Position numbers and translations under genes: made by a program
Part shown: positions 18,576 through 28,028 of the stretch, in pieces
Layout of the letters: each line of letters begins with the position of its first letter
Numbering within the stretch: position 1 is the first letter of the stretch
Source: Cronobacter turicensis z3032
GTDB lineage: Bacteria; Pseudomonadota; Gammaproteobacteria; Enterobacterales; Enterobacteriaceae
DNA: 64,000 nt
Reading direction: 5' to 3'
Assembly (NCBI GenBank): GCA_000027065.2
Contig: FN543093.2
Span: forward strand, 124,001 to 188,000
The notes under the pieces: generated by a model
What the model was told of the DNA's origin: nothing
Seen by the model: only the letters and a program-made list of their open reading frames with translations
Databases searched by the model: none

Positions 18576-18769
18576 GCGTGGCCAACCACAGGCGCTGCGC
18601 CCCTCAATATTTATCCCGTTGATGTAATTGTATAAATGATTACGGAAGGGGGCTCGCAGAAGGGAAAAGTTCATTGATGCGGGCATTCTCGCTTCTGCCG
18701 ACGGATGGTAATCTTGGCCTGTGCTGTTCTGTTTTTAGCCATTGTGAATTTATCAGGAGGATAGAAACT

Positions 18770-18997
18770 ATGGTGATTAAGGAGATTGTTATGGACAGAA
18801 TTTCTCATGAGCTGCCCGCTGAGCTGGTTCGTCGTCCTGAAGAGCGTAACATGTTACGGACGCTCCACGGATGCGACGCGGCGAAACTCTCTTCCAGCCT
18901 GCAAAACGTGGATATACTGCGCGACGCGCTGGGTCTGTGGGGCATTAACGCTGAGGATGGCCTGCGGTATGAACGCAGACTGCGTCGCGAGTGGTGA
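18770..18997 (+). CDS. Antitoxin of a VapBC-type module
   Basis: This small 75-residue protein precedes a PIN-domain toxin by 3 bases. ATG 18770 has a full AGGAGG site 9 bases upstream. The N-terminal part (MVIKEIVMDRISHELPAEL) could form the DNA-binding strand and helix, and the basic tail (RYERRLRREW) could bind the toxin. I do not recognise the antitoxin family. The assignment rests on size, position and translational coupling. Such antitoxins neutralise the toxin and repress their own promoter, probably located in 18576-18769. Confidence 0.75.
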   Translation: MVIKEIVMDRISHELPAELVRRPEERNMLRTLHGCDAAKLSSSLQNVDILRDALGLWGINAEDGLRYERRLRREW

Positions 18998-19000
18998 CAG

Positions 19001-19375
19001 ATGGGCGTGCTCGCTGTTTTTGACACCAATATCCTGATCGATCTTTTCAGGGGCCACGAGAAAGCGCGACAAACGCTGGCACGATTCCCGGAAAAGCGGG
19101 CCATTAGTCTGATTACCTGGATTGAAGTGATGGTCGGGGCGCGTAAGTATCATCAGGAAGCGCGAAAGCGTGAGGTTCTCGGCGCATTTACGGTTCTGCC
19201 GGTATCTCTATCCGTCGCGGAACGCAGCGTAGAGATTCGTCAGCAATGCGGAATGAAATTACCTGACGCCATCATTCTTGCCACTGCGCAGGTGCATTCA
19301 CGCACGCTGCTCACTCGTAACAGCAAGGATTTTGGTGGAATAGCCGGGGCTGAGATACCTTATGTTCTGAATTAG
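19001..19375 (+). CDS. vapC: PIN-domain ribonuclease toxin, VapC family
   Basis: The 124-residue protein is a complete PIN domain. Its acidic metal-binding residues are Asp8 in FDTNILIDLF, Glu42 in WIEVMVG, Asp89 in LPDAIILATA and Asp110 in TRNSKDF. VapC toxins are Mg2+-dependent RNases, often cutting initiator tRNA or rRNA. All key residues are present, so it should be active when free of antitoxin. It is encoded 3 bases after the antitoxin and just before fdhE on the other strand. The module has no visible link to neighbouring metabolism and probably arrived by transfer. Confidence 0.9.
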   Translation: MGVLAVFDTNILIDLFRGHEKARQTLARFPEKRAISLITWIEVMVGARKYHQEARKREVLGAFTVLPVSLSVAERSVEIRQQCGMKLPDAIILATAQVHSRTLLTRNSKDFGGIAGAEIPYVLN

Positions 19376-19407
19376 CCCGCCCTGAACGAGCGGGCTACAG
19401 ACAAGGT

Positions 19408-20337
19408 TTACTCACCCTCTCCCGGGAACAGGAACGGGTTGATGGAGCTTCTGGCAAAGCCTTCCTGCTCCATGCGGGCGTCGAGCACCAGCGAGGCGAG
19501 GTCATCCGCCACCGGCTCCACGTTCGGGTCTTTTTCCTGATACAGGATCTTCAGGTAAGTCCCGCAGTCGCCGCAGCTTTCAGCTTTGACTGGCGCCTGT
19601 TCGCTCTCCAGCGACCAGTAGTGCAAATCGCGCGTCTGCTCGCAGTTGCTGCATTTAATGCGCACCACATGCCACTCGGTTTCGCACAGGTTGCAGTGCA
19701 GGTAGCGCAGCCCCTGTTTTGAGCCGATATGCACCATGCTGGAGACCGGAATGCTGCCGCAGACCGGGCAGAACTGGCGCGATTCGCCATATTCCGCACG
19801 CGCCTTGCCGGGGATCAGGCTCGCCATCTGCGCCCAGTAGAGCGACAGCGCAGCCCAGATAAATGGCGCTTTATCGCTGCTCACCGCGCTGAAATCGGCG
19901 CTGAACAGGGCGCTTGCCATGGTTTCCAGCTCCTGCGCCGAGGCTTTTTCGAGATTCTCGATAACCGCCAGCGCCGGGCCGCTCATCTCCGGCTTCAGCT
20001 CGGCAATCAGCGATTGCAGGAGCTTCTGCCAGTGACCATCGCGCGGCATCACGTGGATATCCAGCGGGGGCTTGCCCTGTTCCGCCGCCTCTTTGATGCG
20101 GGCTGTTAAATCCATCTCCAGCGGGTGGTCATACAGCACCACTTCCTGAGCATGCGCGATAAGCGCGGCAAAACGCAGGAAATCGCCCAGCGGATTATTT
20201 TCAGCCAGCTCGCGCAGGCGTGCGGCGCGGCGGTTATAGAGGTTTTTCAGTCTGGGGAACAATAACGGCGGAATCACTTCCGCCGTACGTTTATCGCTCT
20301 TCTCCAGCTGGTCTTGCGGGATGATGCGAATACTCAT
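19408..20337 (-). CDS. fdhE: Formate dehydrogenase formation protein FdhE
   Basis: FdhE is a cytoplasmic assembly factor that interacts with the catalytic subunits of respiratory formate dehydrogenases before Tat export. The 309-residue product has the typical helical N-terminal half. Its cysteine-rich C-terminal half holds four CxxC pairs ([33 protein letters not shown]) forming rubredoxin-like metal sites. Its start overlaps the fdoI stop by four bases, so it is the last gene of fdoG-fdoH-fdoI-fdhE. Confidence 0.97.
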   Translation of the reverse strand: MSIRIIPQDQLEKSDKRTAEVIPPLLFPRLKNLYNRRAARLRELAENNPLGDFLRFAALIAHAQEVVLYDHPLEMDLTARIKEAAEQGKPPLDIHVMPRDGHWQKLLQSLIAELKPEMSGPALAVIENLEKASAQELETMASALFSADFSAVSSDKAPFIWAALSLYWAQMASLIPGKARAEYGESRQFCPVCGSIPVSSMVHIGSKQGLRYLHCNLCETEWHVVRIKCSNCEQTRDLHYWSLESEQAPVKAESCGDCGTYLKILYQEKDPNVEPVADDLASLVLDARMEQEGFARSSINPFLFPGEGE

Positions 20338-20969
20338 TCAGATGATTTTTCCTGTTTCTCGCGCACTTCGCGATACCAGCGCGGGTGGTGTTTCTTCGCC
20401 CAGGTTTTGGTAACCCAGCCTTCCACCATGGCGGTAATGGTGCCTTTGACCCACAGGGCCGCGTAAATATGCACCATGATAACCACAATTAACGCCACTG
20501 CGGCAAATGAATGCGCCAGCAGCGCCAGGCGAATAACCGGGATGGGGAACATCGGCGCGAACCATGGACGCCAGATCACCACGCCGCTTGCCAGTAACAG
20601 CAGCAGCAGCAGGATAGCCGCCCAGAAGACGCACTTCTGACCAAAATTATAGCGTCCGGTGTCGCCCACTTCCTCGTTCATGGCGATTTTGTGGATATTT
20701 TTTGCCCACAGGATATCGTCACGGTTAATGAGGTTGTGGTGCCAGTAACGGAAAAACATCAGCATGAACGAGACGAACATCACCACCCCAACGAAGGGGT
20801 GGAGGATGCGCGCCAGCTGCGGCGTGCCGAGAATGTTCATCAGCCAGTTGAAGGAGGGGAAAAAGAACCCCAGCCCGCTCACCGCCGCCAGCACGAAGGC
20901 GAAGGCGGTGATCCAGTGGTTGATTCGCTCTGGCGCGCTGTAGCGCACGATGGTGTCACGTCTTTTCAT
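20334..20969 (-). CDS. fdoI: Formate dehydrogenase-O gamma subunit, cytochrome b556
   Basis: This 211-residue inner-membrane subunit has four membrane segments and anchors the formate dehydrogenase-O complex, passing electrons through two b haems to quinone. Haem-ligand candidates lie in [17 protein letters not shown] and [21 protein letters not shown]. The sequence starts [19 protein letters not shown], as in E. coli FdoI. It overlaps fdoH and fdhE by four bases each, indicating tight coupling. Confidence 0.97.
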   Translation of the reverse strand: MKRRDTIVRYSAPERINHWITAFAFVLAAVSGLGFFFPSFNWLMNILGTPQLARILHPFVGVVMFVSFMLMFFRYWHHNLINRDDILWAKNIHKIAMNEEVGDTGRYNFGQKCVFWAAILLLLLLLASGVVIWRPWFAPMFPIPVIRLALLAHSFAAVALIVVIMVHIYAALWVKGTITAMVEGWVTKTWAKKHHPRWYREVREKQEKSSE

Positions 20970-21868
20970 TTACGCACCTCATCATCGTCATGGTGCAGAT
21001 TGTCTTCATCTTCCTCGGCGCGGTTTGGACCGATACCGACGTAGTGGAAGACGCTGGCTGCGAAGGTCGCCGCAAAGCCGATAGCGGCGAGCGGTTTCCA
21101 GATGCCTTTCCAGAACTTAACGGCTTCGCTGATTTCCGGGTTCTCCGGCAGGCCGTGATACAGGTTCGGCTTGTCGTTGTGGTGCAGCACGTACATCACG
21201 TGCGTACCGCCAACGCCTGCCGGATCGTACAGGCCCGCGTTTTCGTAACCACGGGTTTTCAGCTCCGCCACACGCTCGCCAGCCAGCTGTTTCATATCCT
21301 CTTTGGAGCCAAAGTGGATAGCGCCGGTCGGACAGGTCTTCACGCACGCCGGCTCCTGGCCCACGGTCACGCGATCCACGCACAGGGTGCATTTGTAGAC
21401 GCGGTTATCTTCCGGGTTCAGGCGCGGGACGTCGAACGGACAGCCCGCGATGCAGTAGCCGCAGCCGATGCATTGCTCAGACTGAAAATCGACGATGCCG
21501 TTGGCATACTGAATGATAGCGCCTTCCGACGGGCACGCTTTCAGGCAGCCCGGATCGGCGCAGTGCATACAGCCATCCTTGCGGATAAGCCATTCCAGTT
21601 TGTCGTTCTGCTCCACTTCCGAGAAGCGCATCACGGTCCACGACTTGGCGGTCAAATCCGCCGGGTTGTCATACACCCCGACGTTATGACCGACCTCATC
21701 ACGCAGATCGTTCCACTCGGAACAGGCCACCTGACAGGCTTTACAGCCGATACAGGTGGTCACGTCGATAAGCTTCGCCACTTCCTGCTGGTGGTCCCGC
21801 GCCTGAGGCGCGGGCGTGAAACCGTTAGTCGCGGAACGACGGATAATGTCTTGCGATTGATAAGCCAT
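20966..21868 (-). CDS. fdoH: Formate dehydrogenase-O beta subunit, iron-sulfur protein
   Basis: This 300-residue subunit carries four [4Fe-4S] cluster motifs: [40 protein letters not shown] and CTLCVDRV...CVKTCP. They conduct electrons from the molybdopterin subunit to the cytochrome. A C-terminal hydrophobic helix ([20 protein letters not shown]) anchors it in the membrane with the soluble part in the periplasm. It has no Tat signal of its own and is exported with FdoG. It lies 12 bases after fdoG and overlaps fdoI by four bases. Confidence 0.98.
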   Translation of the reverse strand: MAYQSQDIIRRSATNGFTPAPQARDHQQEVAKLIDVTTCIGCKACQVACSEWNDLRDEVGHNVGVYDNPADLTAKSWTVMRFSEVEQNDKLEWLIRKDGCMHCADPGCLKACPSEGAIIQYANGIVDFQSEQCIGCGYCIAGCPFDVPRLNPEDNRVYKCTLCVDRVTVGQEPACVKTCPTGAIHFGSKEDMKQLAGERVAELKTRGYENAGLYDPAGVGGTHVMYVLHHNDKPNLYHGLPENPEISEAVKFWKGIWKPLAAIGFAATFAASVFHYVGIGPNRAEEDEDNLHHDDDEVRK

Positions 21869-21880
21869 AAGTCGTCTCCG

Positions 21881-24800
21881 TTACACCTTTTCCACGTTCA
21901 CCAGGAACGCCTTAAATTCCGGCGTCTGGGTGTTGGCGTCGCCCACGAACGGCGTCAGCGTGTTGGCGATAAAGCCTTTTTTCGCGACTCCTTCGTAGCC
22001 CCAGTGGATTGGAATACCGATGGTATCCACTTGTTTGCCGTCCACGTTGAGCGTGCGAATACGCTTGGTCACCACCGCCTTGGCTTTGATATAGCCGCGG
22101 TTGGAGGAGACTTTCACGGTATCGCCCTGCGCGATGCCAAGCTTGCCGGCGAGTTTCTCGCCGATCTCCACAAACTGTTCCGGCTGCGCGATGGCGTTTA
22201 ACAGCGCGTGTTTGGTCCAGTAGTGGAAATGCTCGGTCAGACGGTACGTGGTGCCGACATACGGGAACTTATCCGCTTTGCCCATCGCTTCCAGATCGCC
22301 TTTGAACACGCGCGCCGCCGGGTTAGACACCACGTTCGGGTGCAGCGGGTTGGTGCCAATCGGCGTCTCGAACGGCTCGTAGTGTTCCGGGAACGGGCCT
22401 TCCGCCATTTTGTCGATGGCGAACAGACGGCCCATGCCTTCCGGCTGCATGATAAACGGACCGACATCGCTGCCCGGAGGCGCGGTGTTGTAATCCGGAA
22501 TATCGGCGCCGACCCACTTGCCGTTGGCGTAAGACAGAAGCTGACGTTTCGGGTCCCACGGTTTGCCCTGCGGATCCGCGGAGGCGCGGTTATACAGGAT
22601 GCGGCGGTTCAACGGCCATGCCCATGCCCAGCCCAGCGTATTGCCAAGGCCCGACGGGTCGGCGTTGTCGCGACGCGCCATCTGGTTGCCGTTCGGCGTC
22701 CAGCTACCGGCGAAGATCCAGCAGCCGCTCGACGTGGTGCCGTCGTCGCGCAGGTGCGCGAAGGTGCTCAGCTGATCGCCTTTCTTCGCCAGCACGTTGC
22801 CGGTCACCGGATCGATGATATCCGCCAGCGCTTTCCCGTTGCTCTCCATGGCCACTTCTTCCGACGACGGGTTTTCCGGCGTCGAGTAATTCCAGGTCAT
22901 ATTGAGCACCTGTTCCGGGCACGCGCCGCCCTGCTCGGCGTACATTTTACGCAGGCGCAGGAAGATACCGGCCAGGATTTCGCCGTCGTTCAGCGCTTCG
23001 CCCGGCGCGTCCTGACCTTTCCAGTGCCACTGCAGCCAGCGGCCGGAGTTCACGATGGAGCCATTTTCTTCGGCAAAGCAGGTGGACGGCAGGCGGAACA
23101 CTTCGGTCTGAATGCTCGCCGGATCAACATCGTTCTGCTCGCCGTGGTTCTGCCAGAAGGTAGAAGTTTCGGTGTTGAGCGGATCGATAGTCACCAGGAA
23201 CTTCAGTTTGGACAGAGAAGCGACCACTTTGTTTTTATTCGGGAACGAGGCGACCGGGTTAAAGCCCTGGCAGATATAGCCGTTGACTTTGCCCTGGTGC
23301 ATCATCTCGAAATATTGCAGGACGTCGTAGCCTTTATCCCATTTCGGCAGCCAGTCGAAGCCCCAGTTATTCTCCGCCGTCGCGTTATCGCCATAGAAGG
23401 CTTTCATCAGCGAGACGAAGAATTTCGGGTAGTTGCCCCAGTAGTTTACCTGGCCTTCCAGCAGCGGTTTCGGCGTGTTGGCCGTCAGGTACGTTTGCAG
23501 ATCGGCTTGTTTTTCGCTTGGCAGCGTCATGTAGCCGGTCAGGCTCTGGGTCAGCAGGCCGAGGTCGGTCAGGCCCTGAATGTTGGAGTGTCCGCGCAGG
23601 GCGTTTACGCCGCCGCCCGCCATACCCATGTTGCCCAGCAGCAGCTGGATCATGGCCATGGTACGGATGTTCTGGGCGCCGACGGAATGCTGCGTCCAGC
23701 CGAGCGCATACAGGAACGACGCGGTTTTGTCGTGTACGCTGGTTTCGGCGATGTACTCGCACACCTTCAGGAAATCGGCTTTCGGCGTACCACAGATGTT
23801 CTCCACTACGTCCGGCGTGTAGCGGGAAACGTGCGTTTTCAGCAGGTTCCAGACGCAGCGCGGGTGAGAAAGCGTGGTATCGCGTTTCGCGAAGCCTTTT
23901 TCGTCCAGCTCATAGTGCCAGCTGGTTTTGTCATATTTGCGTTTGTCCGCATCGTAGCCGGTGAACAGGCCGTCATCGAAACCGTAATCTTCACGCACGA
24001 TCAGGCTGGCGTTGGTGTAGGCCTCGACATACTCGCGGTTAAACTTGTTGTTGTTCAGCAGGTACAGCAGTACGCCTGACAGGAAAGCGATGTCAGTACC
24101 GGAACGGATAGGCGTATAGAAATCGGCCACCGACGCCGTGCGCGTAAAGCGCGGGTCAATCACGATAAGTTTCGCGCCATTGTGGATCTTGGCTTCCATC
24201 GCCCAGCGGAAACCCACCGGATGCGCTTCTGCCGCGTTCCCACCCATCACAACGATGAGGTTGGCGTTCTTCATATCAACCCAGTGGTTGGTCATCGCAC
24301 CGCGACCAAATGTTGGAGCAAGACTTGCTACCGTTGGTCCGTGTCAGACACGCGCCTGGTTATCCACGGCTAACATGCCGAGGGCGCGGGTAAATTTCTG
24401 GGTTAAATAGCCGGTTTCGTTACTTGACGCGGAGGCGCACAGCATACCGGTGGAGAGCCAGCGGTTAACGGTAGTGCCTTCAGCATTTTGCGCGATGTAG
24501 TTAGCGTCGCGGTCTTCTTTCATCAGCTTCGCGATGCGATCGAACGCGTCTTCCCAGCTGATGCGCTGCCATTTATCGGAGCCTGGCGCGCGGTATTCAG
24601 GGTACTTAAGACGCGATTCGGAGTGGATGAAATCCACCAGACCTGCGCCTTTCGGGCAAAGCGCTCCGCGGTTAACCGGATGATCCGGGTCCCCTTCGAT
24701 ATGGAAAATCGAAGATTTCGCGTTTTTCGCGCCGTCGCCGAGGCTATACATCAACAGCCCACAGCCGACGGAGCAGTACGTACAGGTATTACGGGTTTCG

Positions 24801-24931
24801 CGGGCGCGCAGCAGTTTGTATTGCCGTGTTTCCGCCAGCGCGACGCCGGGAGCAAATCCCAGTGCGGCTGCCGTGGTGCCTGCCATACCGCCAGCGCAGA
24901 TCTTAAAGAACTGCCTTCTGCTGACCTGCAT
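21881..24931 (-). CDS. fdoG: Formate dehydrogenase-O alpha subunit, selenocysteine-containing
   Basis: This periplasmic molybdopterin subunit oxidises formate to CO2. Two open stretches separated by a single in-frame UGA (24344-24346) make one product of 1016 residues, the E. coli FdoG length. The UGA encodes selenocysteine 196 in the context ARV-U-HGPTVASLAPTFGRG. A SECIS hairpin follows immediately. The N-terminus has a Tat signal (SRRQFFKICAGG) and then the [4Fe-4S] cysteines in CTYCSVGCG. It is the first gene of fdoGHI-fdhE, divergent from fdhD. selA and selB, needed to decode the UGA, lie about 9 kb away. Confidence 0.98.
24315..24346 (-). other. Selenocysteine UGA codon and bacterial SECIS hairpin of fdoG
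   Basis: Read on the minus strand, the UGA (24346-24344) is followed 11 bases later by a hairpin. GG, a bulged U (24330) and AGCAA (24329-24325) pair with UUGCU (24321-24317) and CC, leaving a GUC loop. The bulged U and the GU at the loop are the features SelB needs in the E. coli fdhF element. Confidence 0.92.
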
Positions 24932-25096
24932 GGATTGCTCCTTGTTCAGACATTGTCACAAAGTAAGTCGTATGGTTTTTCTTTTGCGGATGCCGCCGCA
25001 ACGGTTCACAATCGTAATTCCCTTCTTTGCAAGGAGGGATTAGGCGCAACAGAATACCACAATGTTGCTGAGGCTGTTTCAGACGGTTAATAAAAA

Positions 25097-25939
25097 GTGA
25101 ATAAGAACCATCCAGAACTGTTGCAAAACGTGAGCGACGTCACTGCCGCTCGTTCCCTTCCGCTCTGGAAAAGAGAGAATCTGACCACCACTGAGCCGGA
25201 CTGGCTGGCGGAAGAAGTGCCGGTAGCGCTGGTCTACAACGGTATATCTCACGTCGTGATGATGGCGTCTCCCAAAGATTTGGAAATCTTCGCCCTTGGG
25301 TTTTCTTTATCGGAAGGAATTGTCGAATCTTCACACGAAATTTACGGCATGGATATTATCCATGGGTGTAATGGTATCGAAATTCAGGTGGAACTTTCCA
25401 GTCGTCGCTTCATGGGGCTTAAAGAGCGCCGTCGTAATCTGGCCGGGCGTACCGGTTGCGGCGTCTGCGGCGTGGAACAGCTTAACGACATCGTGCGTCC
25501 ACTGGTCCCGCTGCCGTTCACGCAAACTTTCGCGCTCGCTAATCTCGACGGCGCGCTGCGTCAACTCGCTAGCGTACAGCCAGTCGGCGAACTCACCGGC
25601 TGCACGCACGCCGCCGCCTGGCTGACCCCGCAGGGCGATATCGCGGGCGGGCATGAAGATGTCGGACGTCACGTCGCGCTCGATAAACTGCTGGGCCGAC
25701 GCGCGCGCGAAGCGTGGCAGCAGGGCGCGGTGCTGGTCTCCAGCCGCGCCAGTTATGAAATGGTGCAGAAAGCCGCGACCTGTGGCGTTGAGATCCTCTT
25801 TGCGGTTTCCGCCGCCACCACGCTCGCGGTGGAAGTGGCGGAGCGGTGCAACCTGACGCTGGTGGGCTTCTCGCGCCCCGGCCGCGCGACGATTTATACG
25901 CATCCGCAGCGCCTGATCGCAGGCGATACGAACGCATAA
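25097..25939 (+). CDS. fdhD: Sulfur carrier for formate dehydrogenase maturation
   Basis: FdhD carries sulfur from IscS to the molybdenum cofactor of formate dehydrogenases and is required for their activity. The 280-residue product begins with GTG and contains the two active-loop cysteines Cys121 and Cys124 ([11 protein letters not shown]). Other family blocks are [39 protein letters not shown] and [14 protein letters not shown]. It is divergent from fdoG with a 165-base gap that must hold both promoters. The ribosome site is weak. Confidence 0.97.
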   Translation: MNKNHPELLQNVSDVTAARSLPLWKRENLTTTEPDWLAEEVPVALVYNGISHVVMMASPKDLEIFALGFSLSEGIVESSHEIYGMDIIHGCNGIEIQVELSSRRFMGLKERRRNLAGRTGCGVCGVEQLNDIVRPLVPLPFTQTFALANLDGALRQLASVQPVGELTGCTHAAAWLTPQGDIAGGHEDVGRHVALDKLLGRRAREAWQQGAVLVSSRASYEMVQKAATCGVEILFAVSAATTLAVEVAERCNLTLVGFSRPGRATIYTHPQRLIAGDTNA

Positions 25940-26069
25940 TTATCGTTCAGTTTTTCTGACAAAGAATGGCAAATCCTTCCGCTTTTGGTTTGCGGTGTGC
26001 AGGTCTAGTATTACACACATCGAAGGCAGTGCGCCTTCTCACTTAAACCAGACCTGAAGGAATATTGCC

Positions 26070-26279
26070 ATGAACACTATCAAATCTTTTGTTGCTGTTA
26101 TGACCCTTGCCACCGCTTTCGGCGCTTTCGCTGGCCAGTCCGTGACCGCGACTGACACCACGCTCTCCGGCGCGGAAGCCAAAATCGCCGCACAGGCAGA
26201 ACAGCTGGGCGCGACCTACACTATCACCGAAGCGTTCACCGGCAATCAGGTCCACATGACCGCCGAACTGAACAAATAA
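26070..26279 (+). CDS. Small secreted DUF1471 (YdgH/BhsA-like) protein
   Basis: The 69-residue protein has a clear signal peptide (MNTIKSFVAVMTLATAFGAFA) and a mature part of about 48 residues. The mature part shows the DUF1471 pattern: VTATDTTLSGAEAKIAAQAEQLGA, then YTITEAFTGNQVHMTAELNK. Such periplasmic proteins are often induced by stress, acid or copper and affect biofilm. An AAGGA site precedes the ATG. A strong terminator follows 18 bases after the stop, so it is a single-gene transcript. Confidence 0.88.
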   Translation: MNTIKSFVAVMTLATAFGAFAGQSVTATDTTLSGAEAKIAAQAEQLGATYTITEAFTGNQVHMTAELNK

Positions 26280-26297
26280 GCCAGACATTGTCGAAAG

Positions 26298-26319
26298 AGC
26301 GCCTGCGGGCGCTTTTTTT
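26298..26319 (+). terminator. Terminator of the DUF1471 gene
   Basis: AGCGCC and GGCGCT pair around a TGCG loop and are followed by seven T. It overlaps the end of the convergent azlD gene by two bases and may act weakly for it as well. Confidence 0.88.
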
Positions 26320-26641
26320 ATGGCATACCCGCCAGACGCAGCAGCGCGGTGACGACCGCCGCCGCAAAAATCACCACGATCAACGGCGCCTTGCGCCAGG
26401 CCAGAAAGAGCGCGAACGCGACACCCAGCACCCTCGCCATACCCGCAAAATGCTCACCTTCGTAAAACGTCGCCGCCAGCGCCACGGCAAACAGCAACGT
26501 GGTTGCCGCATCGGAGAGTAGCGCCTGCGCGCGTTCGCTCAGCGCCAGCTTGTTACCGAGCTTCGCTCCGCCAAAGCGCATCAGATATGTGCCGACAGAG
26601 AGCACGCCGATCCCGGCAAGAATCATCATGGTGCTCGCCAT
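26318..26641 (-). CDS. AzlD-type small subunit of a branched-chain amino-acid exporter
   Basis: This hydrophobic protein of 107 residues has about four membrane segments and the typical AzlD start (MILAGIGVLSVGTYLMRFGGAKLG). It also shows the internal LSDAATTLLFAVALAATFYEG block. AzlD pairs with AzlC to form an amino-acid exporter; E. coli YgaH is the counterpart. The gene starts on the last base of azlC (one-base overlap), so they are co-transcribed. The substrate is inferred from the family only. Confidence 0.88.
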   Translation of the reverse strand: MASTMMILAGIGVLSVGTYLMRFGGAKLGNKLALSERAQALLSDAATTLLFAVALAATFYEGEHFAGMARVLGVAFALFLAWRKAPLIVVIFAAAVVTALLRLAGMP

Positions 26642-27303
26642 TATTTCTTCCTCGTGAATAAGCCCGCCAGAGAGAGCAGCACCGGCAGCCCGACCGGCGC
26701 GAACGGTACGGCGGCAAGGGAGAGCGCCGCGCCGCTGCCCGCGCGAATCAGCGTGGTTTTATTTTTCAGGGCAGGCAGCACCAGCGCGAGCAAAATCGCC
26801 GGGAACACGGCGTCGAGACCGATGGTTTCCGGGGCGGGCAGCAGCGAGCCCATCGCCACGCCGATAACGACGCCAAGCGGCCAGCACAGCGCCACGCCAA
26901 GCCCACACAGCCAGTAGGCCGCTTTACGCGTCTCGGGCGTCGCCTGGGATAACCCAAACACCACACTCTCGTCGTTCATGATGTGCGAACCCAGCAGCCT
27001 TTTCGCGCCCCGGCCCACCAGATCCCGTACCGTGATGCCAAACGGCAAATGACGCGCGTTAACCAGCAGCCCCGCCGCCGCGGCGGCAAGCGGGCTACCG
27101 CCGCTCGCGACGATGCCGATAAAAATAAACTCCGACGCGCCCGCCAGCACTGCGATGGATAGCAGCAGCGGCACCCAGATCGCGAAGCCGTAAGCCATCG
27201 CCAGCGTGCCATAAGAAATACCCACTACGCCGACGGCCAGACAGACCAGCACAATAGCCTTTATAATGTCGCCTTTAAGACAGGCGAACCGGTGCAGAAT
27301 CAT
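26641..27303 (-). CDS. AzlC-type large subunit of a branched-chain amino-acid exporter
   Basis: This 220-residue inner-membrane protein contains the AzlC signatures: GISYGTLAMAYGFAIW, LAGASEFIFIGIVASGGSP, NARHLPFGITVRD, SHIMNDESVVF and GLDAVFPAILLALVLP. E. coli YgaZ is the nearest known relative. It forms an operon with azlD. A divergent XRE-cupin gene shares its 101-base control region, an arrangement common for AzlCD exporters. Confidence 0.9.
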   Translation of the reverse strand: MILHRFACLKGDIIKAIVLVCLAVGVVGISYGTLAMAYGFAIWVPLLLSIAVLAGASEFIFIGIVASGGSPLAAAAAGLLVNARHLPFGITVRDLVGRGAKRLLGSHIMNDESVVFGLSQATPETRKAAYWLCGLGVALCWPLGVVIGVAMGSLLPAPETIGLDAVFPAILLALVLPALKNKTTLIRAGSGAALSLAAVPFAPVGLPVLLSLAGLFTRKK

Positions 27304-27318
27304 ACGTTTTTACCCATA

Positions 27319-27378
27319 ACGAACGAATGAACATTATAATGAACAGGCCGCTGCCTATTTTCAACACGAACGTTCGTT
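27319..27378. promoter_or_regulatory. Operator region between azlC and the XRE-cupin regulator
   Basis: The gap contains a perfect 12-bp palindrome ACGAACGTTCGT (27366-27377). Related direct repeats GAACGAATGAAC (27321-27332) and AATGAAC (27339-27345) also occur. These GAACGAA/TTCGTTC units are the likely binding sites of the divergent regulator. The palindrome lies about 28 bases before the regulator start, where it could mediate autoregulation. Confidence 0.65.
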
Positions 27379-27404
27379 CATTTTAACGAACCAGGGAACC
27401 CGAC

Positions 27405-27953
27405 ATGACACAGCCCATTACCGTGATCGCCAAAAGCCTGGTGCGTGAACGCACGCGCGCCGGGTTATCGCTGGCCGAAGTGGCCCGTCGCGCGGGGATC
27501 GCTAAATCCACGCTGTCCCAGCTGGAAGCCGGTAACGGCAATCCGAGTCTGGAGACGCTCTGGGCGTTATGCGTGGCGCTTGATATTCCTTTCGCCCGCC
27601 TGATGGAGCCGCAGGCCAATAAAACGCAGGTGATCCGCCGGGGCGAAGGGCCGAAAGTTGTGGCGGAACTCGCCAATTATCAGGCGATTTTGCTGGCGAC
27701 CTGCCCGCCGGGCGCGCGTCGCGATATCTACTTACTGTTAACGCAGCCCGAAGGCGAGCGGCTGTCGCAGCCGCACCCGACGGGCTCAGTTGAACATATT
27801 ATCGTGACGCAGGGCCGCGCGCTGGTGGGGCTCGCCGAGGCGCCGGAGGAACTGTGCGCCGGGGATTACATCTGCTACCCGGGCGAGCAGGCGCATATTT
27901 TCCGCGCGCTGGAGCCTGATACTCAGGCGATTCTGGTGGCGGAACAAAATTAA
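27405..27953 (+). CDS. XRE-family regulator with C-terminal cupin domain
   Basis: The 182-residue protein has an N-terminal helix-turn-helix (residues 8-60: RERTRAGLSLAEVARRAGIA then STLSQLEAGNGNPSLETLW). A cupin domain follows from about 100 to 180 (HPTGSVEHIIVTQGRALVG and GDYICYPGEQAHIFRAL). Proteins of this kind sense a small ligand through the cupin. Being divergent from azlCD with shared operator repeats, it most likely controls that exporter and itself. Confidence 0.9.
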   Translation: MTQPITVIAKSLVRERTRAGLSLAEVARRAGIAKSTLSQLEAGNGNPSLETLWALCVALDIPFARLMEPQANKTQVIRRGEGPKVVAELANYQAILLATCPPGARRDIYLLLTQPEGERLSQPHPTGSVEHIIVTQGRALVGLAEAPEELCAGDYICYPGEQAHIFRALEPDTQAILVAEQN

Positions 27954-28028
27954 GCCTTACAGAATCTGTGGACGCCTGTAACACCTCAGGCGACACTCTC
28001 ACGTATCAGGTAATCAGGCACTTCATTT

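Noticed and set aside
22208..24079. A 623-codon open frame opposite fdoG
   Set aside because: It is antisense to a conserved coding region with biased codon use, lacks a ribosome site, and has an Arg/His-rich composition typical of reverse-frame artefacts.
24295..24346. Apparent premature stop splitting fdoG into two genes
   Set aside because: The UGA is in the exact selenocysteine context (ARV-U-HGP), is followed by a SECIS hairpin, and the summed length equals FdoG. It is recoding, not a frameshift or pseudogene.
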